Source: an uncultured Eubacteriales bacterium (GTDB lineage Bacteria; Bacillota; Clostridia; Oscillospirales; Oscillospiraceae). Taken from it: a stretch of 64,000 nucleotides of DNA. The translations under genes and the position numbers were made by a program. The notes under the pieces were generated by a model. That model saw only the letters and a list, made by a program, of their open reading frames with translations. It made no database searches and had not been told where the DNA came from. The stretch lies in contig CAUGSS010000009.1 of assembly GCA_959602365.1 (NCBI GenBank), positions 1 to 64,000 of the forward strand. The letters run 5' to 3'. Of this stretch, positions 1 to 8,509 are shown piece by piece (position 1 is the first letter of the stretch; every line of letters begins with the position of its first letter).

Positions 1-488
1 CAGAACACCCATTTCAGCAGGGAAGCGAAGAAGAAGGTGGGCAGCGAGATGCCCGCCAGGGCCAGTACCGTCACCGTATAGTCTGTTTTGCTGTACTGCT
101 TGGTGGCGGCGATCACGCCCAGAGGAATTGCAATGATGAGCTGGAGCACCAGAGAGACGGCGCCCATGACAAAGGAGACGCCAATGCACTGCTTGAACTT
201 CTGGATGACCGGCATGGTCCACTTCCAGCTGTCGCCAAAGTTGCCCTGGAGCGCCTGTCCCAGCCAGGTCAGGAAACCGGGGACAATCCCCTTGTCCATG
301 CCGTACATGGCCTCCAGCTGAGCCATCCACTCCTCATAGCTCATCGCGCCGGGCTGCTGGGAACGCTCCCGGGCCATCTGCTCAATATAGGAAGTGGGCA
401 GACAGCGCATCAGCACATAGATGATGAGCATGACGAAAAAGAGAATCACGATGGACAGCAAAATTCTTTTGATGATATATTTTCGCAC
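1..488 (-). CDS. Peptide/nickel-type ABC transporter permease (DppB/OppB family), partial
   Basis: Inner-membrane permease subunit of a peptide-type ABC importer, truncated by the left window edge (about 162 codons visible). The start is a GTG at 488 preceded by GGAGGGAG; no earlier in-frame ATG exists. The protein opens with a basic stretch and one long hydrophobic helix, typical of DppB, then a periplasm-side segment with two Trp-rich stretches and the beginning of the transmembrane BPD_transp_1 core. It follows the binding-protein gene on the same strand, so the pair is the start of a dpp/opp operon whose remaining genes lie outside the window. Family assignment is from the translated sequence; the substrate (di- or oligopeptide) cannot be told. 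Confidence 0.85.
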   Translation of the reverse strand, partial: MRKYIIKRILLSIVILFFVMLIIYVLMRCLPTSYIEQMARERSQQPGAMSYEEWMAQLEAMYGMDKGIVPGFLTWLGQALQGNFGDSWKWTMPVIQKFKQCIGVSFVMGAVSLVLQLIIAIPLGVIAATKQYSKTDYTVTVLALAGISLPTFFFASLLKWVF

Positions 489-550
489 AGATACTCCCTC
501 CATTCAGTTTTAAACCACCGGCAGACAGCGCCCACCGGCGGTGCGCAACT

Positions 551-599
551 GCAGATCAAGGCGCCGTTTTCCCTTCGGGGAAGCGGTCCCTTAATCTGC
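551..599 (-). other. Long imperfect stem-loop between binding-protein and permease genes
   Basis: GCAGAT at 551-556 and ATCTGC at 594-599 close a stem in which CAAGG/CCTT, CCG/CGG and CCC/GGG blocks also pair in register around a TTCG-like apex, with G-U or short symmetric mismatches between them. It sits between the substrate-binding protein gene and the permease gene. Such intercistronic hairpins often protect the upstream message and give more binding protein than permease; that role is inferred. Confidence 0.45.
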
Positions 600-742
600 A
601 AGTGCGAAAAGCAGGGAGGGCCGCACCCGCGGCAGCATCAGCCGCAGGGCGCGACCCTTTGTCCGCGTTCGTTCAGAAATGCGGGGACTCCGGCCGCCCC
701 GGGCCGGATCATCCAGCCCGGAGCAGAAACGGAATTTCAAAT

Positions 743-3055
743 TCAGTTGAGCTCGATGTTCTGAATCTCCTGCATCCAACCATAGAAGGTGGTGATGTCG
801 GGAGTCACAGTGTCCATGTTGACGCGCTCAGTGCTGAAGACAACCGCATTCTGGCGCTGATAGACGGGAATCTCGCAAGCCCAGTCGACCACGATATCCA
901 GGCAGGCCTTGTACATGGCCTTCCGGTAGGTCTGGTCGGTGGAAGCGCGGGCGTCCATGATCATCTGATCCAGCTCAGCGTCCTCGATCTGATACATGTA
1001 GTTGGAGCCGCCGGCATTGGCGCCGCCGTTGGCCACATCGCTGTAATAGATCTGGTACATGTCGGGATCGACGGTGGCCTGCCAGGCGGCGGACCACATC
1101 TCACAGGTACCGGCGTCCAGAGCGTCCCACAGGTCGGTGGACTGAGTCAGGTCGGTGACGATCAGGTTGATGCCGATGGTAGCCAGGGCATCCCGGGCCA
1201 GGGTCAGCAGCATGAAGCAGGGATGGTTGCCGGTGCCGTCGCCGGGAATCAGCACCTCGTACTCCATGGAAGCGCCCTCGGGGGCAGCGGTGACCACGCC
1301 GTTCTCCACGGTGTAGCCGGCGGCCTCAAAGTAGCCCAGAGCGGCCTCCAGAGCGGCGGCATAGCGCTCGTCCTCGGTCATGTCGGAGGTGTAGATATCG
1401 TTGCCGTTGACATCGGTGGAGAAGGCCACCTTGTAGTCGGCATCAGTGGGCTGAGGAGCAGCCCAAGAGGTGTTGGAGATGGGATAGTTGATAACCTCGG
1501 CCAGCTCCGCATAGTAGGAGTTCACGGACACGTCACGATAGACGGAGAAGATGGTGCCGAAGGCCTTGCGCAGGTTCTTGGAGGCGTCGGAACCGGGATC
1601 GCCGCCCACAGAGACATTGTGGGTGTTCATACCGATGTAACCATAGCCCAGGTTGTCCACCAGGTCGGTGGTGACCACGTTGCCGGTCAGCTCGCCGGTG
1701 TCGTTGGCCTGCTCAATGGCGTCGGCAGTGTCCACGTCCATGGAGGGATCGGTGATGTCCAGAGTGCCGGTGATAACGCCGTTGAGCTTATCGGCCTCCT
1801 GGACCTCCTGGAAGTTGACGTACTTGGTCTTGGGAGCGCCCAGATAGTAGTTCTCGTTGGCCTCATAGTTGATAACGCCGTTGGAGAACTGGATGAACTT
1901 GTAGGGGCCGGCGCCCATGGGCTCAGTGGTCTTCTCCCGGACGATGCTCAGGTCGCCCTTGGGGAAGCCGAAGGAGTTGTTGTCATAGTCATACAGGGAG
2001 TCGTCGCCATAATAGTGCAGGGGGGCGATGGCCACGCCCAGCTGATAGATCATGGTGGCGTCAGCCTGGGTGGCGCGGACGGTCATGGTGTAGTCGCCGG
2101 TCTTGATGATGCCGGAGATGTTGGGAGCGGACTCGCCGGTGGCCACGTTGGTGGTGGCGTAGGCATACACGTCCTCAGGGATCAGGTCGGACAGGGCAGA
2201 GCCGGCAGTCTCGGCCTCCATGGCGGTGAAGTTCCAGCCATAGTTGTCGCCGATGGCCAGGGCGAAGTCCTTGATGGTGGCGTCCTCTTCCAGGGTGAAA
2301 CCCCACTGGGAAGCGGCGGCGGCCACGGACAGGCTGTCGTCCTCAACAGCGGCCTTCACATAGTCCACGATCTCCTGGGCGAAAGCCACCAGGCCCTCGT
2401 TGACAGCGTCCCAGAAAGCAGTCTGCTGCTCCTCGGTCACATAGGTGAAGTCGGTGTTGTCCTCACCCAGCTGAGCCAGCAGAGCGGCCAGAGTGGTGTT
2501 GTTCTGACGGTACTCGGCCAGGCCCTCGATGGGCTGGGCATACAGAGTGCTGGAGCCGTCATAAGTGGGGTCGCAGAGGACATACATGGAGAAGATGACA
2601 TCGTCAATGGTCATAGGCTCACCGTCGGAGAAGACCAGGTCCTCCCGCAGGGTGATGTTGTAATCCACGGTGCCGTCCTCATTCTCCACGACCTCCACAT
2701 CAGCGGGGCCATAGTAGGTGTAGTCGGTGCCGTTGTAGGCGATGGTCTCGCCCTCGATGCCGTTGTAGATGACGGCGCCGGTGCGGTCGCTGGTCAGCAG
2801 CAACAGCTGGGTCATCTCCTGGGCATCCTGGTCATAGGCGCTCTCCGCAAAGAAGGGGGAGAACTTGCTGCTGAAAGGAGCATAGCCGACCACCAGGGGG
2901 GTGTCGGCGGAGTCCCCGGTGCTGTCGCCAGCGGGCTCAGCAGAACCGGAGCCGGTGGACGAAGCGGGGGTGCTGGAGTTTCCGCCGCAGGCAGCCAGGG
3001 CAAACACCATGGCAAGAGCCAGAAGCAGAGCCAGCAATTTCTTGGCTTTGTTCAT
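743..3055 (-). CDS. ABC transporter substrate-binding lipoprotein, family 5 (peptide type)
   Basis: Extracellular solute-binding lipoprotein feeding the adjacent DppB-type permease. The start is the ATG at 3055 behind GAGGAGG; an upstream in-frame extension lacks a ribosome site. The N-terminus is a classic lipoprotein signal (MNKAKK, hydrophobic core, lipobox LAAC with Cys23), followed by a Gly/Ser/Thr linker. The mature part has SBP_bac_5 features, including a Val-Gly-Tyr start of domain I and the segment around residues 400-450 with MGAGPYKF-like wording. At 770 residues it is much longer than the usual 530-600, with an insert rich in Glu/Asp/Ala about residues 200-330. The ligand is unknown; di- or oligopeptide is the family default. 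Confidence 0.88.
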   Translation of the reverse strand: MNKAKKLLALLLALAMVFALAACGGNSSTPASSTGSGSAEPAGDSTGDSADTPLVVGYAPFSSKFSPFFAESAYDQDAQEMTQLLLLTSDRTGAVIYNGIEGETIAYNGTDYTYYGPADVEVVENEDGTVDYNITLREDLVFSDGEPMTIDDVIFSMYVLCDPTYDGSSTLYAQPIEGLAEYRQNNTTLAALLAQLGEDNTDFTYVTEEQQTAFWDAVNEGLVAFAQEIVDYVKAAVEDDSLSVAAAASQWGFTLEEDATIKDFALAIGDNYGWNFTAMEAETAGSALSDLIPEDVYAYATTNVATGESAPNISGIIKTGDYTMTVRATQADATMIYQLGVAIAPLHYYGDDSLYDYDNNSFGFPKGDLSIVREKTTEPMGAGPYKFIQFSNGVINYEANENYYLGAPKTKYVNFQEVQEADKLNGVITGTLDITDPSMDVDTADAIEQANDTGELTGNVVTTDLVDNLGYGYIGMNTHNVSVGGDPGSDASKNLRKAFGTIFSVYRDVSVNSYYAELAEVINYPISNTSWAAPQPTDADYKVAFSTDVNGNDIYTSDMTEDERYAAALEAALGYFEAAGYTVENGVVTAAPEGASMEYEVLIPGDGTGNHPCFMLLTLARDALATIGINLIVTDLTQSTDLWDALDAGTCEMWSAAWQATVDPDMYQIYYSDVANGGANAGGSNYMYQIEDAELDQMIMDARASTDQTYRKAMYKACLDIVVDWACEIPVYQRQNAVVFSTERVNMDTVTPDITTFYGWMQEIQNIELN

Positions 3056-3117
3056 TGCTTGATTTTCCTCCTCTATTCTTTTCAGAACCTGCCGCCCTTC
3101 AGCAGACAAAAAGGTAT

Positions 3118-3167
3118 GGTTGCTTCTGTCAAAACAGAAGCAACCAAAGGGAGGCACCTCCCTTTGG
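3118..3167 (-). other. Two adjoining perfect hairpins in the binding-protein mRNA leader
   Basis: GGTTGCTTCTGT (3118-3129) pairs perfectly with ACAGAAGCAACC (3134-3145). Overlapping its end, CCAAAGGGAGG (3144-3154) pairs with CCTCCCTTTGG (3157-3167). Both lie in the roughly 160-nt leader between the promoter and the ATG at 3055. On the minus strand the promoter-distal hairpin is followed by CTTTTTG, so it could act as an attenuator. It could equally be a REP-like repeat that landed here. Confidence 0.6.
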
Positions 3168-3224
3168 CTGCCCATTCCTCCAGAATGATGTCCACCCTTG
3201 GACGGGGATTCTAAATTACGCTAA

Positions 3225-3253
3225 ATTATATCGTACAAAAGGCTGTTTGTCAA
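3225..3253 (-). promoter_or_regulatory. Consensus sigma-A promoter of the ABC binding-protein gene
   Basis: Read on the minus strand: TTGACA (3253-3248), a 17-nt spacer, and TATAAT (3230-3225). Both hexamers match consensus exactly. Predicted transcription starts near 3218, leaving a leader of about 160 nt with two hairpins before the ATG at 3055. Confidence 0.8.
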
Positions 3254-3299
3254 TTCGCTCCAACTGTCAACCATGAATTTTGTGAAAATTAACGGCGTA

Positions 3300-3854
3300 T
3301 CATGCCCATTCCAGTCGAAGAACCGTCCGACGCAGCAACAGAGATGCAGCAGCGACCGTCAACTTCAACAAAAGGAATACAATTACCATAGAAATGTTTC
3401 CAGAAAATCCAGGTAAAAACAGGTTGACCAGCTCGGCCGCGGCCGTGACGAGGGCAGATACCGCTGTCAACAGACCCAACGGGGGCAGCCAGCCGGCGCT
3501 GGACTTCCAGACGTACTCCCGCACCGGGTCTCCCCCCTCGGTGAGCTTGTAGAGCTTCCACGCCTGGACAAAGGAGAGCACCAGGGTGACGGTGTAAGGC
3601 ACCAGCGACCAGGGGTACTGCTCCATGCCGCAGCCGGGGATACACCCTCCGGCCACGGCCGCCGCCAGGGCCAGCAGGGCCAGGGGCCACAGCCGCCGCA
3701 GCGTCCTGCCCCGGGGGCTGCCCCAGGCCCGGGTGGGTCCGGTATAAATATATTCTCCCGCCACATTGCGGTGGAAATCGTCCAGATATGCCTTTCGGAA
3801 GGGGCGTTTTTTCTTCTTTTCGCTCTTCTCTTCAGGCTTTTTCCCGTCCACCAT
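3300..3854 (-). CDS. Hypothetical four-helix membrane protein
   Basis: No family recognised. The 184-residue product starts with a highly charged Lys/Glu-rich tail (residues 1-30), then four hydrophobic segments at about 53-72, 80-97, 120-142 and 150-170. The ATG at 3854 lies 1 nt after the stop codon of the M3 peptidase gene, so the two are translated from the same message. Positive residues before the first helix suggest a cytoplasmic N-terminus. A role with the peptidase is possible only by association. Confidence 0.7.
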   Translation of the reverse strand: MVDGKKPEEKSEKKKKRPFRKAYLDDFHRNVAGEYIYTGPTRAWGSPRGRTLRRLWPLALLALAAAVAGGCIPGCGMEQYPWSLVPYTVTLVLSFVQAWKLYKLTEGGDPVREYVWKSSAGWLPPLGLLTAVSALVTAAAELVNLFLPGFSGNISMVIVFLLLKLTVAAASLLLRRTVLRLEWA

Positions 3855-3855
3855 G

Positions 3856-5562
3856 TCACTCCATTCCCGTCAGGTCGAACTGGTCCAGCCAGGCCTGGGC
3901 CGTCTGGCAGACCTCCCGCAGGCACGCCTCATCGAAGGGGCTCTTGAGTCCGGCATGGGAGAGCAGCTCGGTGAAGGTGCGGCTGCCGCCCTGACGGGCG
4001 TAGGCCATATAATGCTCCCAGGCGTCCTTCTGGTCTCTCTGCATCATCGCCCACAGCTCCAGGGAGACAGTCTGGGCCAGGCAGTAGTCGATATAGTAGA
4101 AGGGGCTGGAGTAAATGTGGTGCTGGCGCTGCCAGCCCTCCCCCTCGGCGTAGAACGGGATTTCCCCGTCCAGCTTCATCCAGGGCATATAGATCCCCAG
4201 CAGCCGCTTCCACTCGGCGTGGCGCTGGGCCGGGGTGAGCTCCGGGTGCTCATAGACAATGTGCTGGAAGTGGTCCACCATGGTGCCATAGGGAATAAAG
4301 GTCAGGGCGCTGGAGAGGTGGCTGTAGTGGAACTTGCGGGTATCCTGTCCAAAGAACAGCTCAGACCAGGGCCAGGCCATGAACTCCATGGACATGGAGT
4401 GGACCTCGCAGGCCTCCATGCCGGGCCAGACCGTGGACATGGGCACCCGGTCCCGGTTGAGATAGGCGGCAAAGGCGTGGCCGGCCTCGTGGGTGACCAC
4501 CTCCACGTCGCCCTGGGTGCCGTTGAAGTTGGCAAAGATAAAGGGCACGCCGTAGTCGGGCAGGCTGGTGCAATAGCCGCCGCCCTCCTTCCCCTCGGTG
4601 GAGAGCACATCCAGCAGCTGGCCGTCCAGCATGGTGCGGAAAAACGCACCGGTCTCCGGGGAGAGCTCATCGTAGAATTTCCGGCCCTGCTCCAGGATCT
4701 GCTCCGGGGTGCCGGTGGGCCGGGGGTTGCCGGAGCGGAACTCCAGGGCGTTGTCGGCAAAGCTCATGGGGTACTGCTTGCCCAGCCGCTTGGCCTGCTC
4801 CCGATAGATGCTGTCGGCCACCGGGACCAGGTACTTGCGCACCGCGGCCCGGAACTGCTCCACGTCCTCCTTGGTGTAGCAGTTGCGGCCCATGCGGTAA
4901 TAGCCCAGCGTCGTATAGCCCTCATAGCCCAGTTTTTTGCCCATGCCGTCCCGCAGGTGGACCAGCTGGTCATAGAGGCTGTCCAGCTCCTGCTGATGGT
5001 CCTTGTACCACTGGCCCTCCGCCTTCCAGGCCGCCAGCCGCCGCGCATCGTCAGCGTCGGTCTTGAAGGGGGTCATCTGGGACAGGGTGTACACGCCCCC
5101 CTCGAAGGGGATCTGGGCCGAGGCCAGCAGCTTCTCATACGCCTGGGTCAGATCGTTCTCCTGCTGGAGGTCGGGGATGATCTCCGGGGAAAAGGTCTTC
5201 AGTTCGATCTCCGCGTTGATAAACATCAGGTCGCCGTATTCCGCGGCGAAATCGGCCCGGAAGGGGGACGCCAGCATGGCCCGGGTCCACGCCTGGGTGT
5301 ACTCCTGGAGCTCAGGCCAGGCCCCATTCCAGAATTTGGCCTCCCCGTCGTAGAAGGCATCCCGGGTGTCAATGCTGTGGCGGATGCTGGCCAGGGTGGA
5401 CTGGGTCTGTATATGCTTCTGCAGCGTCTCCCACTCCAGAAACACATCCCGGGCCTCCGCATAGCTCCCGGCCTGCTCCAGCCGCCGGGTCAGGCCACCG
5501 CACTTGACCTTCAGCTCCTCCAGGTCGGGGCGCTGATAGGGCATTTCTGAAAACTTGATCAT
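3856..5562 (-). CDS. M3 family oligoendopeptidase
   Basis: Zinc metallopeptidase of the thimet/oligoendopeptidase F class that cuts short peptides in the cytoplasm. The 568-residue product carries the HEAGH zinc-binding motif near residue 357 (in THEAGHAFAAYL), followed about 25 residues later by a Glu-rich stretch (MEACEVHSMSMEF) that supplies the third ligand. Length matches the roughly 560-residue M3 proteins of Clostridia. The start MIKFSEMPYQ is close to family starts. It is the first gene of a two-gene unit with a small membrane protein downstream. With the peptide-type ABC importer nearby, it could hydrolyse imported peptides. Confidence 0.92.
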   Translation of the reverse strand: MIKFSEMPYQRPDLEELKVKCGGLTRRLEQAGSYAEARDVFLEWETLQKHIQTQSTLASIRHSIDTRDAFYDGEAKFWNGAWPELQEYTQAWTRAMLASPFRADFAAEYGDLMFINAEIELKTFSPEIIPDLQQENDLTQAYEKLLASAQIPFEGGVYTLSQMTPFKTDADDARRLAAWKAEGQWYKDHQQELDSLYDQLVHLRDGMGKKLGYEGYTTLGYYRMGRNCYTKEDVEQFRAAVRKYLVPVADSIYREQAKRLGKQYPMSFADNALEFRSGNPRPTGTPEQILEQGRKFYDELSPETGAFFRTMLDGQLLDVLSTEGKEGGGYCTSLPDYGVPFIFANFNGTQGDVEVVTHEAGHAFAAYLNRDRVPMSTVWPGMEACEVHSMSMEFMAWPWSELFFGQDTRKFHYSHLSSALTFIPYGTMVDHFQHIVYEHPELTPAQRHAEWKRLLGIYMPWMKLDGEIPFYAEGEGWQRQHHIYSSPFYYIDYCLAQTVSLELWAMMQRDQKDAWEHYMAYARQGGSRTFTELLSHAGLKSPFDEACLREVCQTAQAWLDQFDLTGME

Positions 5563-5710
5563 AACAGGGTCTCCGCCTTTCCTAATCCCGGCCGGAACAC
5601 CGGCCGTCCGGCTAAAACAACATGTTCCGCAATCACAGTTTGTTTTCTACATATCTTTTTTTCATTCGATGTATCCCCATCCCGCGGATACACAGCGGGA
5701 TTCCCAGCCG

Positions 5711-6577
5711 TCAGTCCAGGACCTGGACCGCCGCCCCCAGCACCCCGTCGCCGATGTAGACGCTGAGGGTGGAATCAATCTCCCCCGACCAAAGGTGTTC
5801 ACAGCCGGGCAGCGCGGCGGTCAGCTTTTCCTTCACCCGCTCCATTCCGGCGCTGTCGCCCCCGTTGGCCACTGCCAGATTATAGCGCCGGTGGGGGCCG
5901 CAGGCCTTGACCGTCAGTTCCACCAGCTTGTCCACCACCTGGCCGCTGCCCCGGACCTTGGCCACCGACTGGAGCTGACCGTCGGGGGCGAAGGAGAGGA
6001 TGGGCTTGATCTTCAGCAGTGTGCCGGCCGTCGCGGTGATCTTGCCGATACGGCCGCCCTTCTGCAGATACTCCAGGGTGTCCACAGAGAAGAAGGGGAA
6101 GGTATGTTCCAGCAGATAGGGAATCCGGCGCTCGGTCAGCTCCTCCCAACCCATACCGGCGCGGATATCTTCCGCCACCTGGAGCAGGGTCAGTCCCTGG
6201 CCCAGAGAGCCGCTGCGGGAGTCGTAGACCCGGACGGGCAGCCGCCCCTCCAGCTCCTGAACCGCCAGCCGCATCAGATTATAGGTGCCGGACAGGCCGC
6301 TGGAGAGCATGATGGCGATGGCGCCGTCATAGCCCTGGGAGGCCACCCGCTCCAGGGCCGCCTCCATATCCTCCCCTGCCGGCAGAGAGGTCTGAGGCAG
6401 TTCTCCCGCCCGAAGCCGGGCATAGATGTCGGAGGGGGTGATGTCAATTCCGTCGGCGTACTCTCCATCCCGGCAGCGGATGCGCAGGGGGATCACATGG
6501 ATCTGGTACTCCTCAATCAGCGCCCGGGACAGGTCCGCGCAGGAGTCCGTCAGCAGGGCGATCTTCTTTGGCATCAT
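5711..6577 (-). CDS. DegV family fatty-acid-binding protein
   Basis: Two-domain DegV protein (FakB-like) that binds a long-chain fatty acid for presentation to the FakA kinase. The start is ATG 6577 behind GAAGGAAG, giving 288 residues; the longer reading from 6649 has no ribosome site. Hallmarks are the N-terminal ALLTDSCADL motif, the TSLPAG loop, the SSGLSGTY motif that holds the carboxylate, and EYLQKGGRIG near residue 180. FakA itself is not in the window. Convergent or unrelated neighbours give no further clue; this is a common orphan arrangement in Firmicutes, which often carry several DegV genes. Confidence 0.9.
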   Translation of the reverse strand: MMPKKIALLTDSCADLSRALIEEYQIHVIPLRIRCRDGEYADGIDITPSDIYARLRAGELPQTSLPAGEDMEAALERVASQGYDGAIAIMLSSGLSGTYNLMRLAVQELEGRLPVRVYDSRSGSLGQGLTLLQVAEDIRAGMGWEELTERRIPYLLEHTFPFFSVDTLEYLQKGGRIGKITATAGTLLKIKPILSFAPDGQLQSVAKVRGSGQVVDKLVELTVKACGPHRRYNLAVANGGDSAGMERVKEKLTAALPGCEHLWSGEIDSTLSVYIGDGVLGAAVQVLD

Positions 6578-6636
6578 GTCGTTCGCTTCCTTCGATGATA
6601 ATAATAACAGAGCAACGCCGCTCGAAACGGTGCAGA

Positions 6637-7284
6637 TCAGCCAACGCACCCCATCCGGGCGCAGGCCGGGGGCTCCAGGGCGGGCAGGTCGTAGAGGATC
6701 AGGCCGCCCCGCTCCTCATAACCGGTATCCCAGAGCCGCTCCAGGGAGATCCACTCACAGCCGCCGTATGTGGTGGCCCGAACCCACAGCCCGTCGGGCC
6801 GGTCCTCATAGCCGGTGATCAAAAACCAGTGCCAGATATAGTCATCCAGCTTCTTGTCCTTATGGCGCAGGGTAAGGCAGGGCACCAGAATATCCCGGTC
6901 CAGCTGGGCGCGGATCGCCCGGGCAGCCCGGGAGACCGGAGCATTGCCGGAGAGCGGGGTCATGCTCACCCGGGCCTCTCCCACGTCGGCCAGATAGCGG
7001 GCCAGTCCATTGATATACAGCTCCAGCCGGGAAATTCCCTTCCAGCCGGGAGAGAGATAACCTTTCTTCATCCGCTGGGCAAAGGTCATATAGTCCCGAC
7101 GGGTCAGGTCCCAGGCGTCACAGGGACACAGCCGGGACAGCCCAAAGCTCCGGGCCAGGCTGATGCAGCTGTCACTGGCGGCGATGGCGGCACAGCCGGC
7201 TAATCGCATAATCGGGTCCCAAAACCAGGCTTGTCGCCCGCCGGTCCGGCCTTCAATGCAGAAATAATCCAGCTCATGCTTCAT
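6637..7284 (-). CDS. Hypothetical protein, peptidase C39-like fold possible
   Basis: A 215-residue protein starting at ATG 7284 behind GAGGAGG. I do not recognise a named family. It is Trp- and Cys-containing, and its C-terminal third (DYIWHWFLITGYEDRPDGLWVRAT, split across residues about 165-190) resembles the His-containing strand of papain-like C39 domains, with a Cys-rich segment (ASDSCISL) earlier. That likeness is weak, and an enzymatic role is not claimed. A promoter lies at 7334-7363. It ends just inside the upstream region of the degV start (stop at 6637, degV ATG at 6577), so the two may be cotranscribed. Confidence 0.65.
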   Translation of the reverse strand: MKHELDYFCIEGRTGGRQAWFWDPIMRLAGCAAIAASDSCISLARSFGLSRLCPCDAWDLTRRDYMTFAQRMKKGYLSPGWKGISRLELYINGLARYLADVGEARVSMTPLSGNAPVSRAARAIRAQLDRDILVPCLTLRHKDKKLDDYIWHWFLITGYEDRPDGLWVRATTYGGCEWISLERLWDTGYEERGGLILYDLPALEPPACARMGCVG

Positions 7285-7333
7285 CGCACGCTTCCTCCTC
7301 ATTCTTTTCATTCGCTTAAAAAGCGTGATAAAT

Positions 7334-7363
7334 AGTTTACTCGATAAGGCCCCATCCTGTCAA
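7334..7363 (-). promoter_or_regulatory. Sigma-A promoter of the hypothetical gene at 6637-7284
   Basis: Minus strand: TTGACA (7363-7358), an 18-nt spacer, TAAACT (7339-7334). The -35 is exact and the -10 is acceptable. The leader to the ATG at 7284 is about 40 nt. The flanking DNA is AT-rich against a GC-rich background, as expected for a promoter. Confidence 0.65.
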
Positions 7364-7416
7364 TTTTATTTTATGAAATTTTTGCCCTATCGGGCGGAAA
7401 ATGGCAAAAAACGAGA

Positions 7417-7436
7417 CGGCGGCACGAACGCCGCCG
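7417..7436 (-). terminator. Possible intrinsic terminator after the PadR-paired membrane gene
   Basis: GGCGGC/GCCGCC stem with a short loop at 7417-7436. On the minus strand it is followed, after six bases, by TTTTTT (7411-7406). The gap between stem and U-run makes it a weak match. It lies 30 nt past the stop codon at 7466. Confidence 0.4.
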
Positions 7437-7465
7437 CCCGGTGGTTTTGGTCCAAACAGGAACGC

Positions 7466-8122
7466 TCAGTCCAGCTTCGCGTCCATCCATTTATAAGCTG
7501 CCAGCAGCACAATTAAAGCGGCCAGAACCGCCAGCCCGTGGAGCCGGAACAGGGGCAGACGGACAAAGGCACTCAGCGCGGTGGAACACCCCAGAATCAG
7601 GGCGAAGAGCAGACAGGACAGGTTTCGGCCCGAGGCCCACCCCGCCCGAAATACCCCTTTTGCCAGGACAGCGAACAGCAGAAAGGCCCCCGCCAGGATC
7701 AGCCCGGCGCTGACGGCGTCTCCCAGGGTTACGGTAAGATAGGGCCATTGCTCCACCCCAAGCAGCCAGTCCACACACCGGAAAGCCAGCCGGATGCCCA
7801 GCAGCACCGCCGCGCACAGCAAGATATCCCGGAGCGGCGTCAGCAGCCGGGCCCGGCCGCTCAGTCCCGGCACCTCTGCGATCACGCTGTCGCAGAAGGA
7901 CTGGTAGTCCGGGCCGATCACCTCCCGGGGCGGCAGGCCCCGCCGCTCCCCTTCCAGGAGCATCTCCGTGAAATCACGCCGCACCAGCTCCTGGTCATAG
8001 GGGCTGATCCCAGAGGAGCGGAGATAGACCACCAGCTCAGTCAGCGCCTGGCGCCCCTCCTCTGACAATCCCTGCTCCAGCCGGTTATTTTCCTCCAGCA
8101 TCCGTCGGGTTCGCTTACTCAT
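7466..8122 (-). CDS. Membrane protein paired with a PadR regulator (DUF1129/HAAS-like)
   Basis: A 218-residue protein with a soluble helical N-terminal domain (residues 1-75, Leu/Glu/Arg-rich, resembling the HAAS/DUF1048-type domain that occurs with PadR partners) and about four transmembrane helices (residues 95-120, 130-155, 165-185, 190-212). Its ATG overlaps the PadR stop codon by 8 nt (ATGAGTAA), so the two are translationally coupled. In Firmicutes such PadR plus membrane-protein pairs respond to envelope stress. The exact job of the membrane partner is not known, and the domain label is tentative. Confidence 0.72.
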   Translation of the reverse strand: MSKRTRRMLEENNRLEQGLSEEGRQALTELVVYLRSSGISPYDQELVRRDFTEMLLEGERRGLPPREVIGPDYQSFCDSVIAEVPGLSGRARLLTPLRDILLCAAVLLGIRLAFRCVDWLLGVEQWPYLTVTLGDAVSAGLILAGAFLLFAVLAKGVFRAGWASGRNLSCLLFALILGCSTALSAFVRLPLFRLHGLAVLAALIVLLAAYKWMDAKLD

Positions 8123-8462
8123 CTGCCTGCACCTCCAGTTCCTCTGTCTCCTCGATCAGCCGGCTGACCGCCCGCTCCAGCGCCCGATAATGGGTCAGAA
8201 AGTCCCCCAGCGCCGCCCGGCCTGTCTGGGTCAGGGCATAATACTTCCGCCGGGGCCCCAGCTCTGAGGAGCGGTAATCGGCCCGGATCAGGCCGTTGCG
8301 CTCCAGGCGCAGCAGCAGCGGATAGACAGTGCCCTCGGCGATCCGGCCAAAGCCATAACCCTCCAGCCGCTCCGAGATCTCGTAGCCGTAACTCTCCCGC
8401 CCGCTGAGGATGGCAAGCACACAGCCCTCCAGCACCCCTTTGAGCATCTGGGACGGTATCAC
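8115..8462 (-). CDS. PadR family transcriptional regulator
   Basis: A 115-residue winged-helix repressor. The start is chosen as GTG 8462 (VIPSQMLKGVLEG), which sits six bases after GGAGGT; the internal ATG at 8447 has no ribosome site. The PadR signature is clear: LKGVLEGCVLAIL, YGYEI, EGTVYPLLLRLERNGLI (recognition helix and wing) and RRKYYALTQTGR. A C-terminal helix serves dimerisation. It is the first gene of a pair with an envelope protein and sits behind a near-consensus promoter carrying repeated TTGC/GCAAG half-sites, so autoregulation is likely. Confidence 0.92.
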   Translation of the reverse strand: MIPSQMLKGVLEGCVLAILSGRESYGYEISERLEGYGFGRIAEGTVYPLLLRLERNGLIRADYRSSELGPRRKYYALTQTGRAALGDFLTHYRALERAVSRLIEETEELEVQADE

Positions 8463-8476
8463 CCAACCACCTCCGC

Positions 8477-8495
8477 TACCTTGCAAAGCAAGCTA
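8477..8495. promoter_or_regulatory. Candidate PadR operator (inverted repeat) with a third half-site in the promoter
   Basis: TACCTTGC-AAA-GCAAGCTA is an inverted repeat with one mismatch at 8477-8495, between the promoter and start codon of the PadR gene. A related half-site, GCAAGATAGC, lies at 8518-8527 within the spacer of the promoter. The arrangement suggests autoregulation by the PadR protein; binding is not proven. Confidence 0.5.
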
Positions 8496-8509
8496 TCTGT
8501 TCCAGCTGT

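Noticed and set aside
602..3214. 870-codon open frame on the plus strand opposite the ABC binding-protein gene
   Set aside because: Low-complexity Gly/Val/His-rich translation without family features or ribosome site. It is the antisense shadow of a real lipoprotein gene in GC-rich DNA.
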